A program made the translations under genes and the position numbers. From positions 1-34,576 of the forward strand of contig JALOQC010000011.1 of NCBI GenBank assembly GCA_025453555.1: DNA of 34,576 nt, read 5' to 3'. Below, piece after piece: positions 7,693 to 16,282 of this stretch. The notes below the pieces were generated by a model that saw nothing but the letters and a program-made list of their open reading frames with translations, was not told the origin of the DNA and did not search any database. The stretch is from Myxococcota bacterium (GTDB taxonomy: Bacteria > Myxococcota_A > Polyangia > Polyangiales > Houyiibacteriaceae). Position 1 is the first letter of the stretch. Every line of letters starts with the position of its first letter.

Positions 7693-8805
7693 TCAGTCCA
7701 CGCGCAGCGGCACGTTCACGTCGAGCAGCCGGTCCAGATCGTCGATCGTGCGCAGATCGCGCTCTTGCTCCGCGAGCGCGATCCCGATCGCGCGCGGCGC
7801 GACCTCGCGCAGGAAGCTCCGCGCGAGACCGAGCCCTTCTTCACGCTCGTCCACGAGCCGTCGACGCAGCGCGGACACCTTCTCCACGAACGACACGAGC
7901 TCCGGCGGCACGGTCGGACCCCGGTCCTGCGCCTCCAGCGGCACGTCGGCGCCCGGCTCCGCGACGAACGCCTTGTTGAAGAGCACGAGCGACGCGGGCG
8001 CGTGTTTGTTCGCGAGCTCACGTCCGAGGTGCCGCGCGTCGTCGAGGCTGGTCGGCGCGGTCGACGCCACCAGCACGTACGCCGTCGCGGGATCGCGAAG
8101 CAGCGCGCTCGTCACCTCCGCGCGGTGCTGGAATCCTTCACGCAGGTGCGCGAGCACGCGAAAGAACGCCACGAGCTCCGACACCACGACCTTGCCCGCG
8201 AGCCGCCCGAGGAGCTCGAGCGCAGCCGAGCCACCGAGCCCGGCGAGGTTCGCGAAGGTGCCCGCGATCCCACGACGCTCTTCGAGGAAGAACCGCAGCA
8301 CGTCTTGATCGAGGAACTGCGCGAGCTTCGACGGCGCCTCGAGGATCTCGAGCGCGCTCCGCGTCGGCGGGGTGTCGAGCACCACCAGGTCGTGCTCGCC
8401 CGCGTGCACGACGTCGTAGAGCCGCTCCGCCGCGACGTAGGCGTGGCTCTTCGCGAGCGTCTTCGAGAACGCACGGTACACGCGGTTCTCCAGGATCGCG
8501 TCGCGCGCTTCGCCCTCCGCCACGCGCGCGATGAGCGCGTCGAAGCTCGCCTTCGTGTCGAGCATCGCGGCGTCGAGCGTGCCCGGCCCCACGCCTTCGA
8601 CGCGGCGTACGCGATCGTCGAGCCCTTCGAGGCCCAGCGCGTCCGCGAGGCGCTTGGCCGGGTCCACGGTCAGCACGAGTGCGCGCCGTCCGAGCCGCGC
8701 GGCCCGAAGCGCGAGGGCGGCCGCGGTCGTGGTCTTTCCGACGCCGCCGGGCCCGACGCAGACGACGAGGCGTCGTCCGAGGAGCGCGTCGATCGCATCA
8801 ACCAT
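7693..8805 (-). CDS. ArsA/Get3-family ATPase, subunit with canonical catalytic motifs
   Basis: 370 residues. It has the deviant Walker A motif GPGGVGKTTT near residue 18, a switch I segment VDPAKRLADALG matching the DPA(H) of ArsA/Get3, and the switch II/Walker B-like VLDTPPTRSALEIL. The family comprises P-loop ATPases working as dimers: ArsA drives ArsB arsenite export and Get3 carries tail-anchored membrane proteins. No ArsB, ArsD or ArsR is nearby and no cysteine-based arsenite site is obvious, so an arsenic role is not supported. Its ATG overlaps the 3' end of the second ArsA-like gene by 8 bp, implying coupled translation and probably a heterodimer. Confidence 0.85.
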   Translation of the reverse strand: MVDAIDALLGRRLVVCVGPGGVGKTTTAAALALRAARLGRRALVLTVDPAKRLADALGLEGLDDRVRRVEGVGPGTLDAAMLDTKASFDALIARVAEGEARDAILENRVYRAFSKTLAKSHAYVAAERLYDVVHAGEHDLVVLDTPPTRSALEILEAPSKLAQFLDQDVLRFFLEERRGIAGTFANLAGLGGSAALELLGRLAGKVVVSELVAFFRVLAHLREGFQHRAEVTSALLRDPATAYVLVASTAPTSLDDARHLGRELANKHAPASLVLFNKAFVAEPGADVPLEAQDRGPTVPPELVSFVEKVSALRRRLVDEREEGLGLARSFLREVAPRAIGIALAEQERDLRTIDDLDRLLDVNVPLRVD

Positions 8806-9820
8806 CGCGCGGCTCCTTCGCGAGACGCTCGATGCGCACGCGCGCCGTCGGGTCGACGTGCTCTTCGACGCCGTCGTTCGGCTCGTTCGCGCGGAGCTGA
8901 CGCTCGAGCTCGCGCCCGAGCTGCGTGAGGGTCGCGCGGGGCTCGCGGCGCAGCGCGGGTCGCTCCGCGAGGATCACGGTCGGCAGGTCCACGCCGCGCC
9001 GCAGCGCCTCGATTTGGTCGTGCGCGTGACCCACCTGACGGAGGTCTCGCTCCGCGAGCGCGAGGTCGCGCGCGAGCCGTTCCGCGACGTCTCGATCCGA
9101 GGTCTCACGCACGAGCCGCGCGACGTCCGCGAGCTCCGCGTCGTCGAAGCTCGGCGCGGGCACGCGGTTGATCACGAGCGCGCCGAGCCCGACTCGTCGC
9201 TCGGACACGAGCCGCGCGTGCAGCTCGCGGGTCTCGCGCGCCGGCAGCTCCGCGGGCAGCGTGACGAGGTGCAGCACGGTGCGCGCCTCGTCACGCAAGA
9301 GCGAGGTCGTCGCGTCGAGGATGGCCTGCAGCGGACCGGCGCCCACGAGCCCCTCGAACACGTCCGCGAGCCCGAGGAACATCAGCGCGTGCCCCGTCGC
9401 GTCGAGGTCGACGAGGATCGGATGAAAGTCCCCGGAGTCCGCGAGCTTCGCGAGCCGCCGCAGCGCGACCACCTCGTTCACCGCGGGCGCCGCCTCGAAG
9501 AAACGTCGCAGCGTCGGCTGCATCACCACGCGCCGCGCGATCGCGCGCACCTTCACCTGCTCGCGCACGTAGTCGATCAGCGCGTCCTCGAGCGCGAGGT
9601 TGCAGGCACGCACGCCGTCACCGACGACCGTCGGCTCGTAGCCGATCGAACGGACGCCGAAGATCGACTCCATGGTCGCGCGATGCCCGAGCTCCACCAC
9701 GAGCGGCCGCAGCCCCGCCTCCGCACACGCGAGCGCGTGCGCCGCCACCACGCTCGACTTCCCCACGCCGCCCTTGCCCGTGAAGAGCTGCACGCGGTGG
9801 CGGTGGGGGTCGAAGGGCAC
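8798..9820 (-). CDS. ArsA/Get3-family ATPase, partner subunit with altered switch I
   Basis: 340 residues from a GTG at 9820. The Walker A motif is FTGKGGVGKSS near residue 14, including the intermonomer lysine. The switch I segment reads VELGHRATM where the family has TDPAH, so the aspartate is replaced by glutamate. Switch II reads VDLDATGHALMFL, close to the DTAPTGHTLRLL of Get3. An ATG at 9901 is in frame, but codons 9821-9900 include AGA, ACA, TCA, CCA and CTT, unlike the rest of the gene, and lie in a repeat, so I take the shorter form. It is the promoter-proximal gene of the pair; each partner keeps a different canonical motif, suggesting an asymmetric dimer. Confidence 0.82.
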   Translation of the reverse strand: MPFDPHRHRVQLFTGKGGVGKSSVVAAHALACAEAGLRPLVVELGHRATMESIFGVRSIGYEPTVVGDGVRACNLALEDALIDYVREQVKVRAIARRVVMQPTLRRFFEAAPAVNEVVALRRLAKLADSGDFHPILVDLDATGHALMFLGLADVFEGLVGAGPLQAILDATTSLLRDEARTVLHLVTLPAELPARETRELHARLVSERRVGLGALVINRVPAPSFDDAELADVARLVRETSDRDVAERLARDLALAERDLRQVGHAHDQIEALRRGVDLPTVILAERPALRREPRATLTQLGRELERQLRANEPNDGVEEHVDPTARVRIERLAKEPRDG

Positions 9821-9884
9821 GCGGGCGAGGTCATAGGCGCCGACGGTCGCCCCGCCAAGCGGTGGTGATGCGTTCGGTGTACGG

Positions 9885-10013
9885 ATTCTCGCATCCCCCA
9901 TTTGGGTGAGGCCCACGCCGACGCGCCCGCGAGCCCCTTCATTCGCACATCCCCCATTCGAGGGAGCCCAAGTCCACTCCACGATCGACCCCTTGGGATT
10001 CGCACGTCCATGA
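9885..10013. repeat. Three degenerate direct repeats with 56-57 bp spacing between divergent genes
   Basis: Related copies of ATTCgCACaTCCcCCA start at 9885 (ATTCTCGCATCCCCCA), 9941 (ATTCGCACATCCCCCA) and 9998 (ATTCGCACGTCCATGA). The first two also share the next bases, ATTxG...GAGGxxxCC. The block lies between the minus-strand ArsA pair and the plus-strand cysteine-rich lipoprotein, so it may hold regulator sites acting on either side. Confidence 0.55.
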
Positions 10014-10019
10014 GATAAT
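9993..10019 (+). promoter_or_regulatory. Possible sigma-70-like promoter for the cysteine-rich lipoprotein gene
   Basis: TTGGGA at 9993-9998 and GATAAT at 10014-10019 resemble -35 and -10 boxes, but the spacer of 15 bp is short. The -10-like box stands out from the GC-rich surroundings and lies 66 bp before the chosen ATG at 10086. The third direct repeat (9998-10013) falls between the two boxes, where a bound protein could block or aid polymerase. Confidence 0.35.
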
Positions 10020-10085
10020 CGAGCACGAATGCGCCTCGTCTTCCTCGCGCTCGCACGCCAAGCCCCTGGTCCCCTCCGAGCGTCG

Positions 10086-13085
10086 ATGCAGCGAACGGTC
10101 GTCGCGCTCGGCGTCCTGCTCGCCGGAGGGCTCGTCGGCTGCGGTGGAAGCGGAGGGGACGCGCTCCCGGACGGCGGCCTCGGCACGCGCACCTTCGGTC
10201 AACCCTGCGCCACGCTCGATGACTGCGTCTCGGGGTTGTGTCTCGCGACGGGCACGGGCTCCTCGGTCTGCACGCAGATCTGCACGAGCGACCTGGACTG
10301 CCCCAACACCGTGAGCTGGGGCTGCATCTCGGCGGACGGTTTCGAGCCGCAGCTGTGTGGCTGCGTCGCGGACTCGGACGAGGAGCGCTGCGGCGACAGC
10401 CGCGACAACGACTGCGACGGTGTCGTCGACGACTGCCGGATCTGCGACGGGCGCTTCGTCGCGGACGACGATCCCGAGCATTGCGGGGGCTGCGGCAACG
10501 CGTGTGGGCCGGGCAACCTCTGCCTCGACGGCGAGTGCGTGTGCGCGAACGTCGACGAGCTGCTCTGTGACGGAGCGTGCGTCGACCCGAACGCGAGCCC
10601 CTTCCACTGCGGGCGATGCGGCCGCGCGTGCGAGGACGGACGCGAGTGTGTGGACGGCGAGTGTGGATGTCCGGAGTCGCGCCCGGATCTCTGCGAGGGT
10701 CGTGGCTGCTTCGATTTCGCGGACGACGCGTTCAACTGCGGCGCGTGCGGCGTGCGATGCCCGCTCGCGCAGCGGTGCATCGAGGGCGAGTGCGCGTGTC
10801 CCGCCGACGCCGGCTCCACGTTGTGTGGCAGCGAGTGCGTCGACACCGACACCAACACGCGTCACTGCGGATCCTGCGGCAACGTCTGCCCCTTCGGAAC
10901 CACCTGCGTCGACGGCGAGTGCGATTGCGGCTTCGGCGCCGAGCAGTGCGGCAGCGCGTGCGTCGAGACCTCGACCGATCCCGCGAACTGCGGCGCGTGC
11001 GGCAACGTGTGCCGCGGCGATCAGACCTGCATCGCGGGGACGTGTCGCTGTCCGACCGGCAACATGGAGTGCGGCGGCGTCTGCATCGACACCGGCTTCG
11101 ACGCGAACAACTGCGGGTCGTGCGGGATGCGCTGCCCCACGGGGGCCATCTGTGACGGAGGTCGCTGCGCCTGCATGGTGAACGAGGCGGTGTGCGGAGG
11201 TCGTTGCATCGACGTGTTCTCCGACACCGCCAACTGCGGTCGTTGTGGTGTCACGTGTGGACTGGGTGAGTTCTGCAATCGCGGCACGTGCACCTGTCCG
11301 TCGGGGGTGTCGTGTGGGACGACCTGCATGCCCGTCGACGATCGCAACCACTGCGGCGCGTGCGGCAACGCCTGCAGCGCGTCGCAGAACTGCGTGTTCG
11401 GGTCGTGCCGGTGTGCGCTCTCGGGCCAAACCGCATGTAGCGACGGTTGTCACGACCTTCGCTCCGATCCCGCGAACTGCGGCTCGTGTGGGAACGCGTG
11501 TCGACCCGGGGAGCTCTGTTCGAGCAGCCGCTGCGCGTGTCCTTTCGGGCAGGCGTGGTGCGCGAGCGCCGGCACCTGCGTGTCGCTCAACACGACCTCG
11601 AACTGCGGCTCCTGTGGCAACGCGTGCCGAAGCGGTGAGGTGTGCTCCGGGGGCGCGTGTCGTTGTCCGAGCGGGACGTCGTGGTGCGAGAGCGCGGGCA
11701 CGTGCGTGAGCTTGTCGAACGACGCCGCGAACTGCGGCGCGTGCGGCAACGCGTGTCGCGTCGGCGAGGTCTGCTCGTTCAGCGTGTGCCGCTGTCCGCT
11801 CACGAACCAAGCGTGGTGCGACGGCACCTGCATCGACGTCGTGTCGGACGAGGCGAACTGCGGATCGTGCGGCAACGTCTGCGCGGCCGACGCGACCTGC
11901 GAGTCGCGCACGTGTCGCTGTTCGGTCGCGGGCCGCACGTCGTGCGGGGCGGACGGCTGCCGCGACCTGCAGAGCGACGCCCAGCACTGCGGCACCTGCG
12001 GCAACGCGTGTGCGGCCGGTCAGTATTGCGCGGCGGGTGCGTGCCTGTGTCCGGTCGCGACACCCGGCGCGCCGATCGAGCTCGGCTACGCGTACGACCC
12101 GATCACCTGGGACGCGGTGTGGGATGGCGACGAGCTCACCACCGTTCAATCCGACTTCGCGGGTTCGCTCGAGCTCACGTGGATCGATGCGGCGGGAGCG
12201 GGAGGAAACCGCACGGTCACCACGACGATCGATGGTGGCTTCGAAGACCTGCTGCGACTTCGGATCGTTCCGTCGAGCGTCGGCTGGAACGTGCTCGTGC
12301 AGACGGAGGACCGAGGAACCGGCGCGCGCGCCCACTACTTCGTCCGCCTCGGTTCGGATCGAAGCCTGCTCTCGCAGCGCCGGCTCGACTCGTCGGTGGC
12401 ACCTTGGGTCGAGGCCGACCTCACGTACGTCCCGGGCACCGGCCCCGTGCTGACGTGGATCACGGGCACGCCGTCGACCGCGTTCGTGCGCGTGCTGAAC
12501 GAGGACGGCAGCAACGCTGGCGGCTCGGTCGTGCTCGGGAGCGCGAGCGGCGTGCCCTCGATCGCCTACGACGGCACGGGAGAGCTCGCGGTGGCGATCG
12601 CGAACGGCTCGCCGGTTCGCCTGCGGACCTACTTCCTGTCGCCCACGCTCGTGGTGCGCGCGACGCACGACGACATCGCCACCGTCGTCGCCGACCGGGC
12701 GTTCGTGCAGGGACGCGCGGGCGACTGGTTGGTCGCGGCGCGCGTGAGCAGCACCAGCACCCGCGTGCTCCGCGGCCCGCGCTTGGTCGTCGCCGCGTCG
12801 CGTCCGATCTCCAACCCGCGCGCGCTCCACTGGGTCGGTGACGAGGTCGCGGTGTTCTCGGGTGGCTCCGGCCCGCTCGGCTCGCCCGCCGCGTCGGCCA
12901 TCACCTTCCGACGCTTCGGCGACGCGCTCACCCCCGCCATCGACGCGGCGCTCACGCTCACCTCGTGGGAGCGGGCGCTCGGCGTCGCCCGAGTGTCGGA
13001 CACGCGTGCGCTCGTGGTGGGCGTGAACCCCAGCGTTCCGGGAATCTTCGGCGCGGTCCTCGATCTCGGCGACTGCCCGCGATGA
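10086..13085 (+). CDS. Large cysteine-rich repeat lipoprotein with MopE-like motif
   Basis: 999 residues. The start at 10086 gives a lipoprotein signal (GGLVGC, C19); an ATG at 10029 would bury it. Residues 30-120 form a Cys-rich entry domain ending in CGDSRDNDCDGVVDDC (about 101-117), the short Asp-rich motif named after the copper-binding protein MopE. From about 131 to 655 there are 13 repeats of ~40 residues, each built on NCGxCGNxCxxGxxCxxGxCxCP followed by CxxxCVDxxxD, as in the MXAN_6577-like repeats of myxobacteria. The final ~340 residues have no such cysteines and read as repeated beta strands (WDAVWDGDELT, VLTWITG), suggesting a propeller. It is probably a long disulfide-rich stalk carrying a C-terminal head at the cell surface. 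Ligand and role are unknown. Confidence 0.85.
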   Translation: MQRTVVALGVLLAGGLVGCGGSGGDALPDGGLGTRTFGQPCATLDDCVSGLCLATGTGSSVCTQICTSDLDCPNTVSWGCISADGFEPQLCGCVADSDEERCGDSRDNDCDGVVDDCRICDGRFVADDDPEHCGGCGNACGPGNLCLDGECVCANVDELLCDGACVDPNASPFHCGRCGRACEDGRECVDGECGCPESRPDLCEGRGCFDFADDAFNCGACGVRCPLAQRCIEGECACPADAGSTLCGSECVDTDTNTRHCGSCGNVCPFGTTCVDGECDCGFGAEQCGSACVETSTDPANCGACGNVCRGDQTCIAGTCRCPTGNMECGGVCIDTGFDANNCGSCGMRCPTGAICDGGRCACMVNEAVCGGRCIDVFSDTANCGRCGVTCGLGEFCNRGTCTCPSGVSCGTTCMPVDDRNHCGACGNACSASQNCVFGSCRCALSGQTACSDGCHDLRSDPANCGSCGNACRPGELCSSSRCACPFGQAWCASAGTCVSLNTTSNCGSCGNACRSGEVCSGGACRCPSGTSWCESAGTCVSLSNDAANCGACGNACRVGEVCSFSVCRCPLTNQAWCDGTCIDVVSDEANCGSCGNVCAADATCESRTCRCSVAGRTSCGADGCRDLQSDAQHCGTCGNACAAGQYCAAGACLCPVATPGAPIELGYAYDPITWDAVWDGDELTTVQSDFAGSLELTWIDAAGAGGNRTVTTTIDGGFEDLLRLRIVPSSVGWNVLVQTEDRGTGARAHYFVRLGSDRSLLSQRRLDSSVAPWVEADLTYVPGTGPVLTWITGTPSTAFVRVLNEDGSNAGGSVVLGSASGVPSIAYDGTGELAVAIANGSPVRLRTYFLSPTLVVRATHDDIATVVADRAFVQGRAGDWLVAARVSSTSTRVLRGPRLVVAASRPISNPRALHWVGDEVAVFSGGSGPLGSPAASAITFRRFGDALTPAIDAALTLTSWERALGVARVSDTRALVVGVNPSVPGIFGAVLDLGDCPR

Positions 13086-13180
13086 CGCCCTTCCGTCCGT
13101 GCGTTCGCGCGGCGGCGCGTGCGTCGAACACGTGAACGCTCCTGGCGGGGCGGGGTCCCCGGTGCTACCCACGCGCCGCC

Positions 13181-15007
13181 ATGACCGCCACTTCACGCGA
13201 CAAGCTGCGCAACGTCGCCATCATCGCCCACGTCGACCACGGGAAGACCACCCTCGTCGACGCCATGCTCAAGCAGACGGGCGTGTTCCGCACCGGGGAA
13301 GCGGCCCCCGACCGCGTGATGGACTCCAACGATCTCGAGCGCGAGCGCGGGATCACGATCCTCGCGAAGAACGCCTCGGTGCGTTGGGGCGAGTACAAGA
13401 TCAACATCATCGACACGCCCGGTCACGCAGACTTCGGCGGTGAGGTCGAGCGCACGCTCCGCATGGCGGACGGCGCGATCCTCTTGGTCGACGCGGCCGA
13501 AGGCCCCCTGCCGCAGACGCGCTTCGTGCTCGGCAAGGCGCTCGAGCTCGGCATGCCGATCATCGTCGTGATCAACAAGATCGACCGCAAGGACGCGCGC
13601 CCCGACGAGGCGCTCAACGAAGCGTTCGATCTCTTCTGCGACCTCGGCGCGAGCGACGAGCAGACCGACTTCGCGACGCTCTACGCCATCGCCAAGGAAG
13701 GCATGGCGAAGCGCTCGATGGAGGACGAGGGCAAGGACCTCACGCCGCTCTTCGAGACCATCGTCTCGCGCGTGCCGGCGCCGAAGGAAGATCCCGACGC
13801 CCCGCTGCAGATCCTCGTGCACAACACGCTGCACGACGACTACGTCGGCCGCCTCGCGCTCGGTCGCATCTGGGGCGGCCGCGTGAAGCACCGCCAGCGC
13901 ATCGCGCTCCTCGGCAAGGACGGCGCGCGCACCGAGCACGAGATCGGCACCCTCTGGGGCTTCGAGAAGCTCGAGCGCGTGCGCATCGACGAGGCCGAGG
14001 CCGGCGACATCGTCGCGGTGAGCGGCATCGACGAGGTGGAGATCGGCGACACCCTCGCGGACCTCAAGAACGCCGTCGCGCTCCCGCGCATCAAGGTCGA
14101 AGAGCCGACCATCAAGGTCCGCTTCCTCATCAACACCTCGCCCTTCGCGGGCAAGAGCGGCAAGTTCGTCACCTCGCGCCACCTGCGCGACCGCCTCTTC
14201 CGCGAGGCCGAGCGCAACATCGCGCTCCGCGTCTTCGAGACCGAAGATCCCGAGTCGTTCGACGTGTTCGGCCGCGGCGAGCTCATGCTCTCCATCCTCG
14301 CCGAGGTCATGCGCCGCGAAGGCTACGAGCTCGCGCTCTCGATGCCGGAGGTCGTGATCAAGGAGATCGACGGCCAGAAGTTCGAGCCCTACGAGCGTGT
14401 GGTCGTCGACGTGCAGGACGAGCACGTCGGCGCGGTCACGCAGGAGCTCGGCGAGCGCAAGGGCCAGATGATCGGCATGAGCAACCTCGGCTTCGGCCGA
14501 GCGCGCATCGAGTACCGCGTCCCGAGCCGCGGCCTCATCGGCTTCCGCGGTTTGTTCCTGACCGTCACCCGCGGCAGCGGCCTGCTCAACACGCTCTTCG
14601 ACGGTTGGGAGCCCTACCTCGGCCCGATGCTCCGCCGAAAGAACGGCGCGATGGTCTCCGACCGAAAGGGCGCGACCACCCCGTACGCGCTCTTCGGGCT
14701 CGAGCCGCGCGGCATCCTCTTCGTGCCCGAGCAGACCGAAGTCTACGAAGGCATGATCATCGGCGAGCACAACCGCCCGAACGACCTCGACGTCAACGCG
14801 TGCCGCGAGAAGAAGCTCACGAACATCCGCGCGGCGGGCAAGGACGAGAACACGATCCTGCGCCCGGCGAAGCGGCTGACGATCGAGCTCGCGCTCGAGT
14901 GGATCGATCAGGACGAGCTCGTCGAGATCACCCCCGACGCGGTGCGCGTGCGCAAGAAGATCCTCGAGACCAACCGCCGCCCGCGCCGCGACGGCCCGAA
15001 GGGCTGA
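13181..15007 (+). CDS. typA: Translational GTPase TypA/BipA
   Basis: 608 residues, the family's usual length. GTPase motifs: G1 AHVDHGKTT (residues 15-23), G2 in RERGITILAKN, G3 DTPGHADFGGEVER and G4 NKIDRKDARP. EF-G-like domains follow, then the TypA C-terminal domain with GRGELMLSILAEVMRREGYEL, RVPSRGLIGFRG and the conserved LTNIRAAGKDE. TypA binds the ribosome and is needed for growth under stress and for 50S assembly in the cold in Escherichia coli. Third positions are almost all G or C, as in a highly expressed native gene. No clear Shine-Dalgarno is seen. The 95-bp gap from the lipoprotein gene gives no sign of an operon. Confidence 0.95.
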   Translation: MTATSRDKLRNVAIIAHVDHGKTTLVDAMLKQTGVFRTGEAAPDRVMDSNDLERERGITILAKNASVRWGEYKINIIDTPGHADFGGEVERTLRMADGAILLVDAAEGPLPQTRFVLGKALELGMPIIVVINKIDRKDARPDEALNEAFDLFCDLGASDEQTDFATLYAIAKEGMAKRSMEDEGKDLTPLFETIVSRVPAPKEDPDAPLQILVHNTLHDDYVGRLALGRIWGGRVKHRQRIALLGKDGARTEHEIGTLWGFEKLERVRIDEAEAGDIVAVSGIDEVEIGDTLADLKNAVALPRIKVEEPTIKVRFLINTSPFAGKSGKFVTSRHLRDRLFREAERNIALRVFETEDPESFDVFGRGELMLSILAEVMRREGYELALSMPEVVIKEIDGQKFEPYERVVVDVQDEHVGAVTQELGERKGQMIGMSNLGFGRARIEYRVPSRGLIGFRGLFLTVTRGSGLLNTLFDGWEPYLGPMLRRKNGAMVSDRKGATTPYALFGLEPRGILFVPEQTEVYEGMIIGEHNRPNDLDVNACREKKLTNIRAAGKDENTILRPAKRLTIELALEWIDQDELVEITPDAVRVRKKILETNRRPRRDGPKG

Positions 15008-15088
15008 ACGAGCACGAGCGCTCCCGCGACGCGGGTCCCCTGGTCGATCGACCGCGGATCGGCGTCGCGCAGCTCGACGCTCGGGGGC

Positions 15089-16168
15089 TCAGCCGAAGAG
15101 ACCCGCCGACGCGCGATCGATGAGGCCGTTCAGCTCTTCGAAGAGCCCCCGGTTGTGGTCGTGCGTGTAGCTCGCGAGCGCGGCCGCACAGTCGGGGATC
15201 GCGTCCACGAAGTCGTGCACCGTCTTCGGGTCGTCGAGATCTTCCGCGTAGCTTCCATAGCCGAGCTTTTGCAGATACCTGCCGTTGAGCACCTGTTCGA
15301 ACTGCCCTTCGACCGGCACGCTCAACATCGGTTTGTGCAGGAACACCGCCTCGCCCATGAGGGTGAAGCCGCCGCCCGCGATCACGCCCTTCGCGCTCGC
15401 GAGGTCCGCGATGAAGCCGCCTTCCGAGAACGGGCGGTAGCGGAGGTTGCCCTCGATCTGCTCCTCCGTGATGCGGCGCCGCATCCCGTAGACGCGGCAC
15501 TCGAGTCCGGTGGCTTCGAGGGTACGCGCGAGCGTCTCGTGGCCCTCGGCGGTCTGGTAGACGAGCAGATGCTCGCCCTCGGAGGGCTTCGCGGCGAGGA
15601 TCTCGGGCCTCAAGATCGGCGGGTGAAGCGACGTCCGATCTTTTCGGATCGGCGGGTGAAAGAACGTCGTGATCAGGTAGTGATCACAGAACGGGAGCTT
15701 CGACTTCACGAACGCCTTGGCGATCTCGAAGTCCGTTCGGTGCCCCTCGATCACCTCGTCGGGGAGCGTGCAGCGATTGAGCACCTGCATGTTGTCGATG
15801 CTGAAGATCGGCAGCCGGTGGGCCTTCGCGAAGAAGTAGGTCCAGCTCTCGAAGTCGCTGATCACACACTCCGGCTCGAAGTCCTCCAGCAGCTCGAAGT
15901 ACGCCTCGATCTGCCCCGGTAGGTGCTGCGTGCCCGCGAGCACGTTCTGCCAGAGCGTCTTGCCGCGCCGCACGCGGTTGTCGTCGTAGACGATGTGCAG
16001 GCCGTGGATGCGCTGCACCTCGGGGAAACGCTTCTTCAAGAAGTCGACCGCGCGCCCGGAGGCGACGACCTCGACCTCGTGCCCTTCCCGGATGAGGTGC
16101 TCGAGGACCACACGCGAACGCATCGCGTGCCCCATGCCTTCGCCGACGACGCCGTAGAGGATGCGCAT
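15089..16168 (-). CDS. MJ1255/VC2487-family glycosyltransferase
   Basis: 359 residues. The N-terminus MRILYGVVGEGMGHAMRSRVVLEHL has the glycine-rich GEGxGHxxR motif of GT-B enzymes related to MurG and glycosyltransferase family 28, as in the MJ1255/VC2487 group. The C-terminal half carries the donor-site motif GVIAGGGFTLMGEAVFLHKPMLSVPVEGQFEQVLNGRYL. It is expected on the cytoplasmic side of the membrane, moving a sugar from a nucleotide donor to an unknown acceptor, perhaps a lipid. It converges with typA across an 81-bp gap containing a short hairpin (CCCGC/GCGGG at 15023-15035). No Shine-Dalgarno is evident at the ATG. Confidence 0.85.
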   Translation of the reverse strand: MRILYGVVGEGMGHAMRSRVVLEHLIREGHEVEVVASGRAVDFLKKRFPEVQRIHGLHIVYDDNRVRRGKTLWQNVLAGTQHLPGQIEAYFELLEDFEPECVISDFESWTYFFAKAHRLPIFSIDNMQVLNRCTLPDEVIEGHRTDFEIAKAFVKSKLPFCDHYLITTFFHPPIRKDRTSLHPPILRPEILAAKPSEGEHLLVYQTAEGHETLARTLEATGLECRVYGMRRRITEEQIEGNLRYRPFSEGGFIADLASAKGVIAGGGFTLMGEAVFLHKPMLSVPVEGQFEQVLNGRYLQKLGYGSYAEDLDDPKTVHDFVDAIPDCAAALASYTHDHNRGLFEELNGLIDRASAGLFG

Positions 16169-16282
16169 ACGCGGCGGAGGTTACTGCCGAGCCGCGCCCC
16201 GAGGCGAGCACGAGCGCGCGGCTCGGAGCGAGCCACGACCGGAACGCGGCGGCTCCACGAGGTCACGCGCGCCACGACTCGC

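Noticed and set aside
7693-9820. Arsenic resistance operon
   Set aside because: No ArsB, ArsR, ArsC or ArsD, and no arsenite-binding cysteines are evident in either ATPase.
9939-13196. A 1085-codon minus-strand open frame opposite the cysteine-rich lipoprotein
   Set aside because: Its low-complexity Arg/Ala/His content mirrors the Cys-rich repeats on the other strand; no domain or start signal.
15023-15035. Terminator between typA and the convergent glycosyltransferase
   Set aside because: The stem is only 5 bp with a 3-nt loop and no T-tract, too weak to list as a feature.
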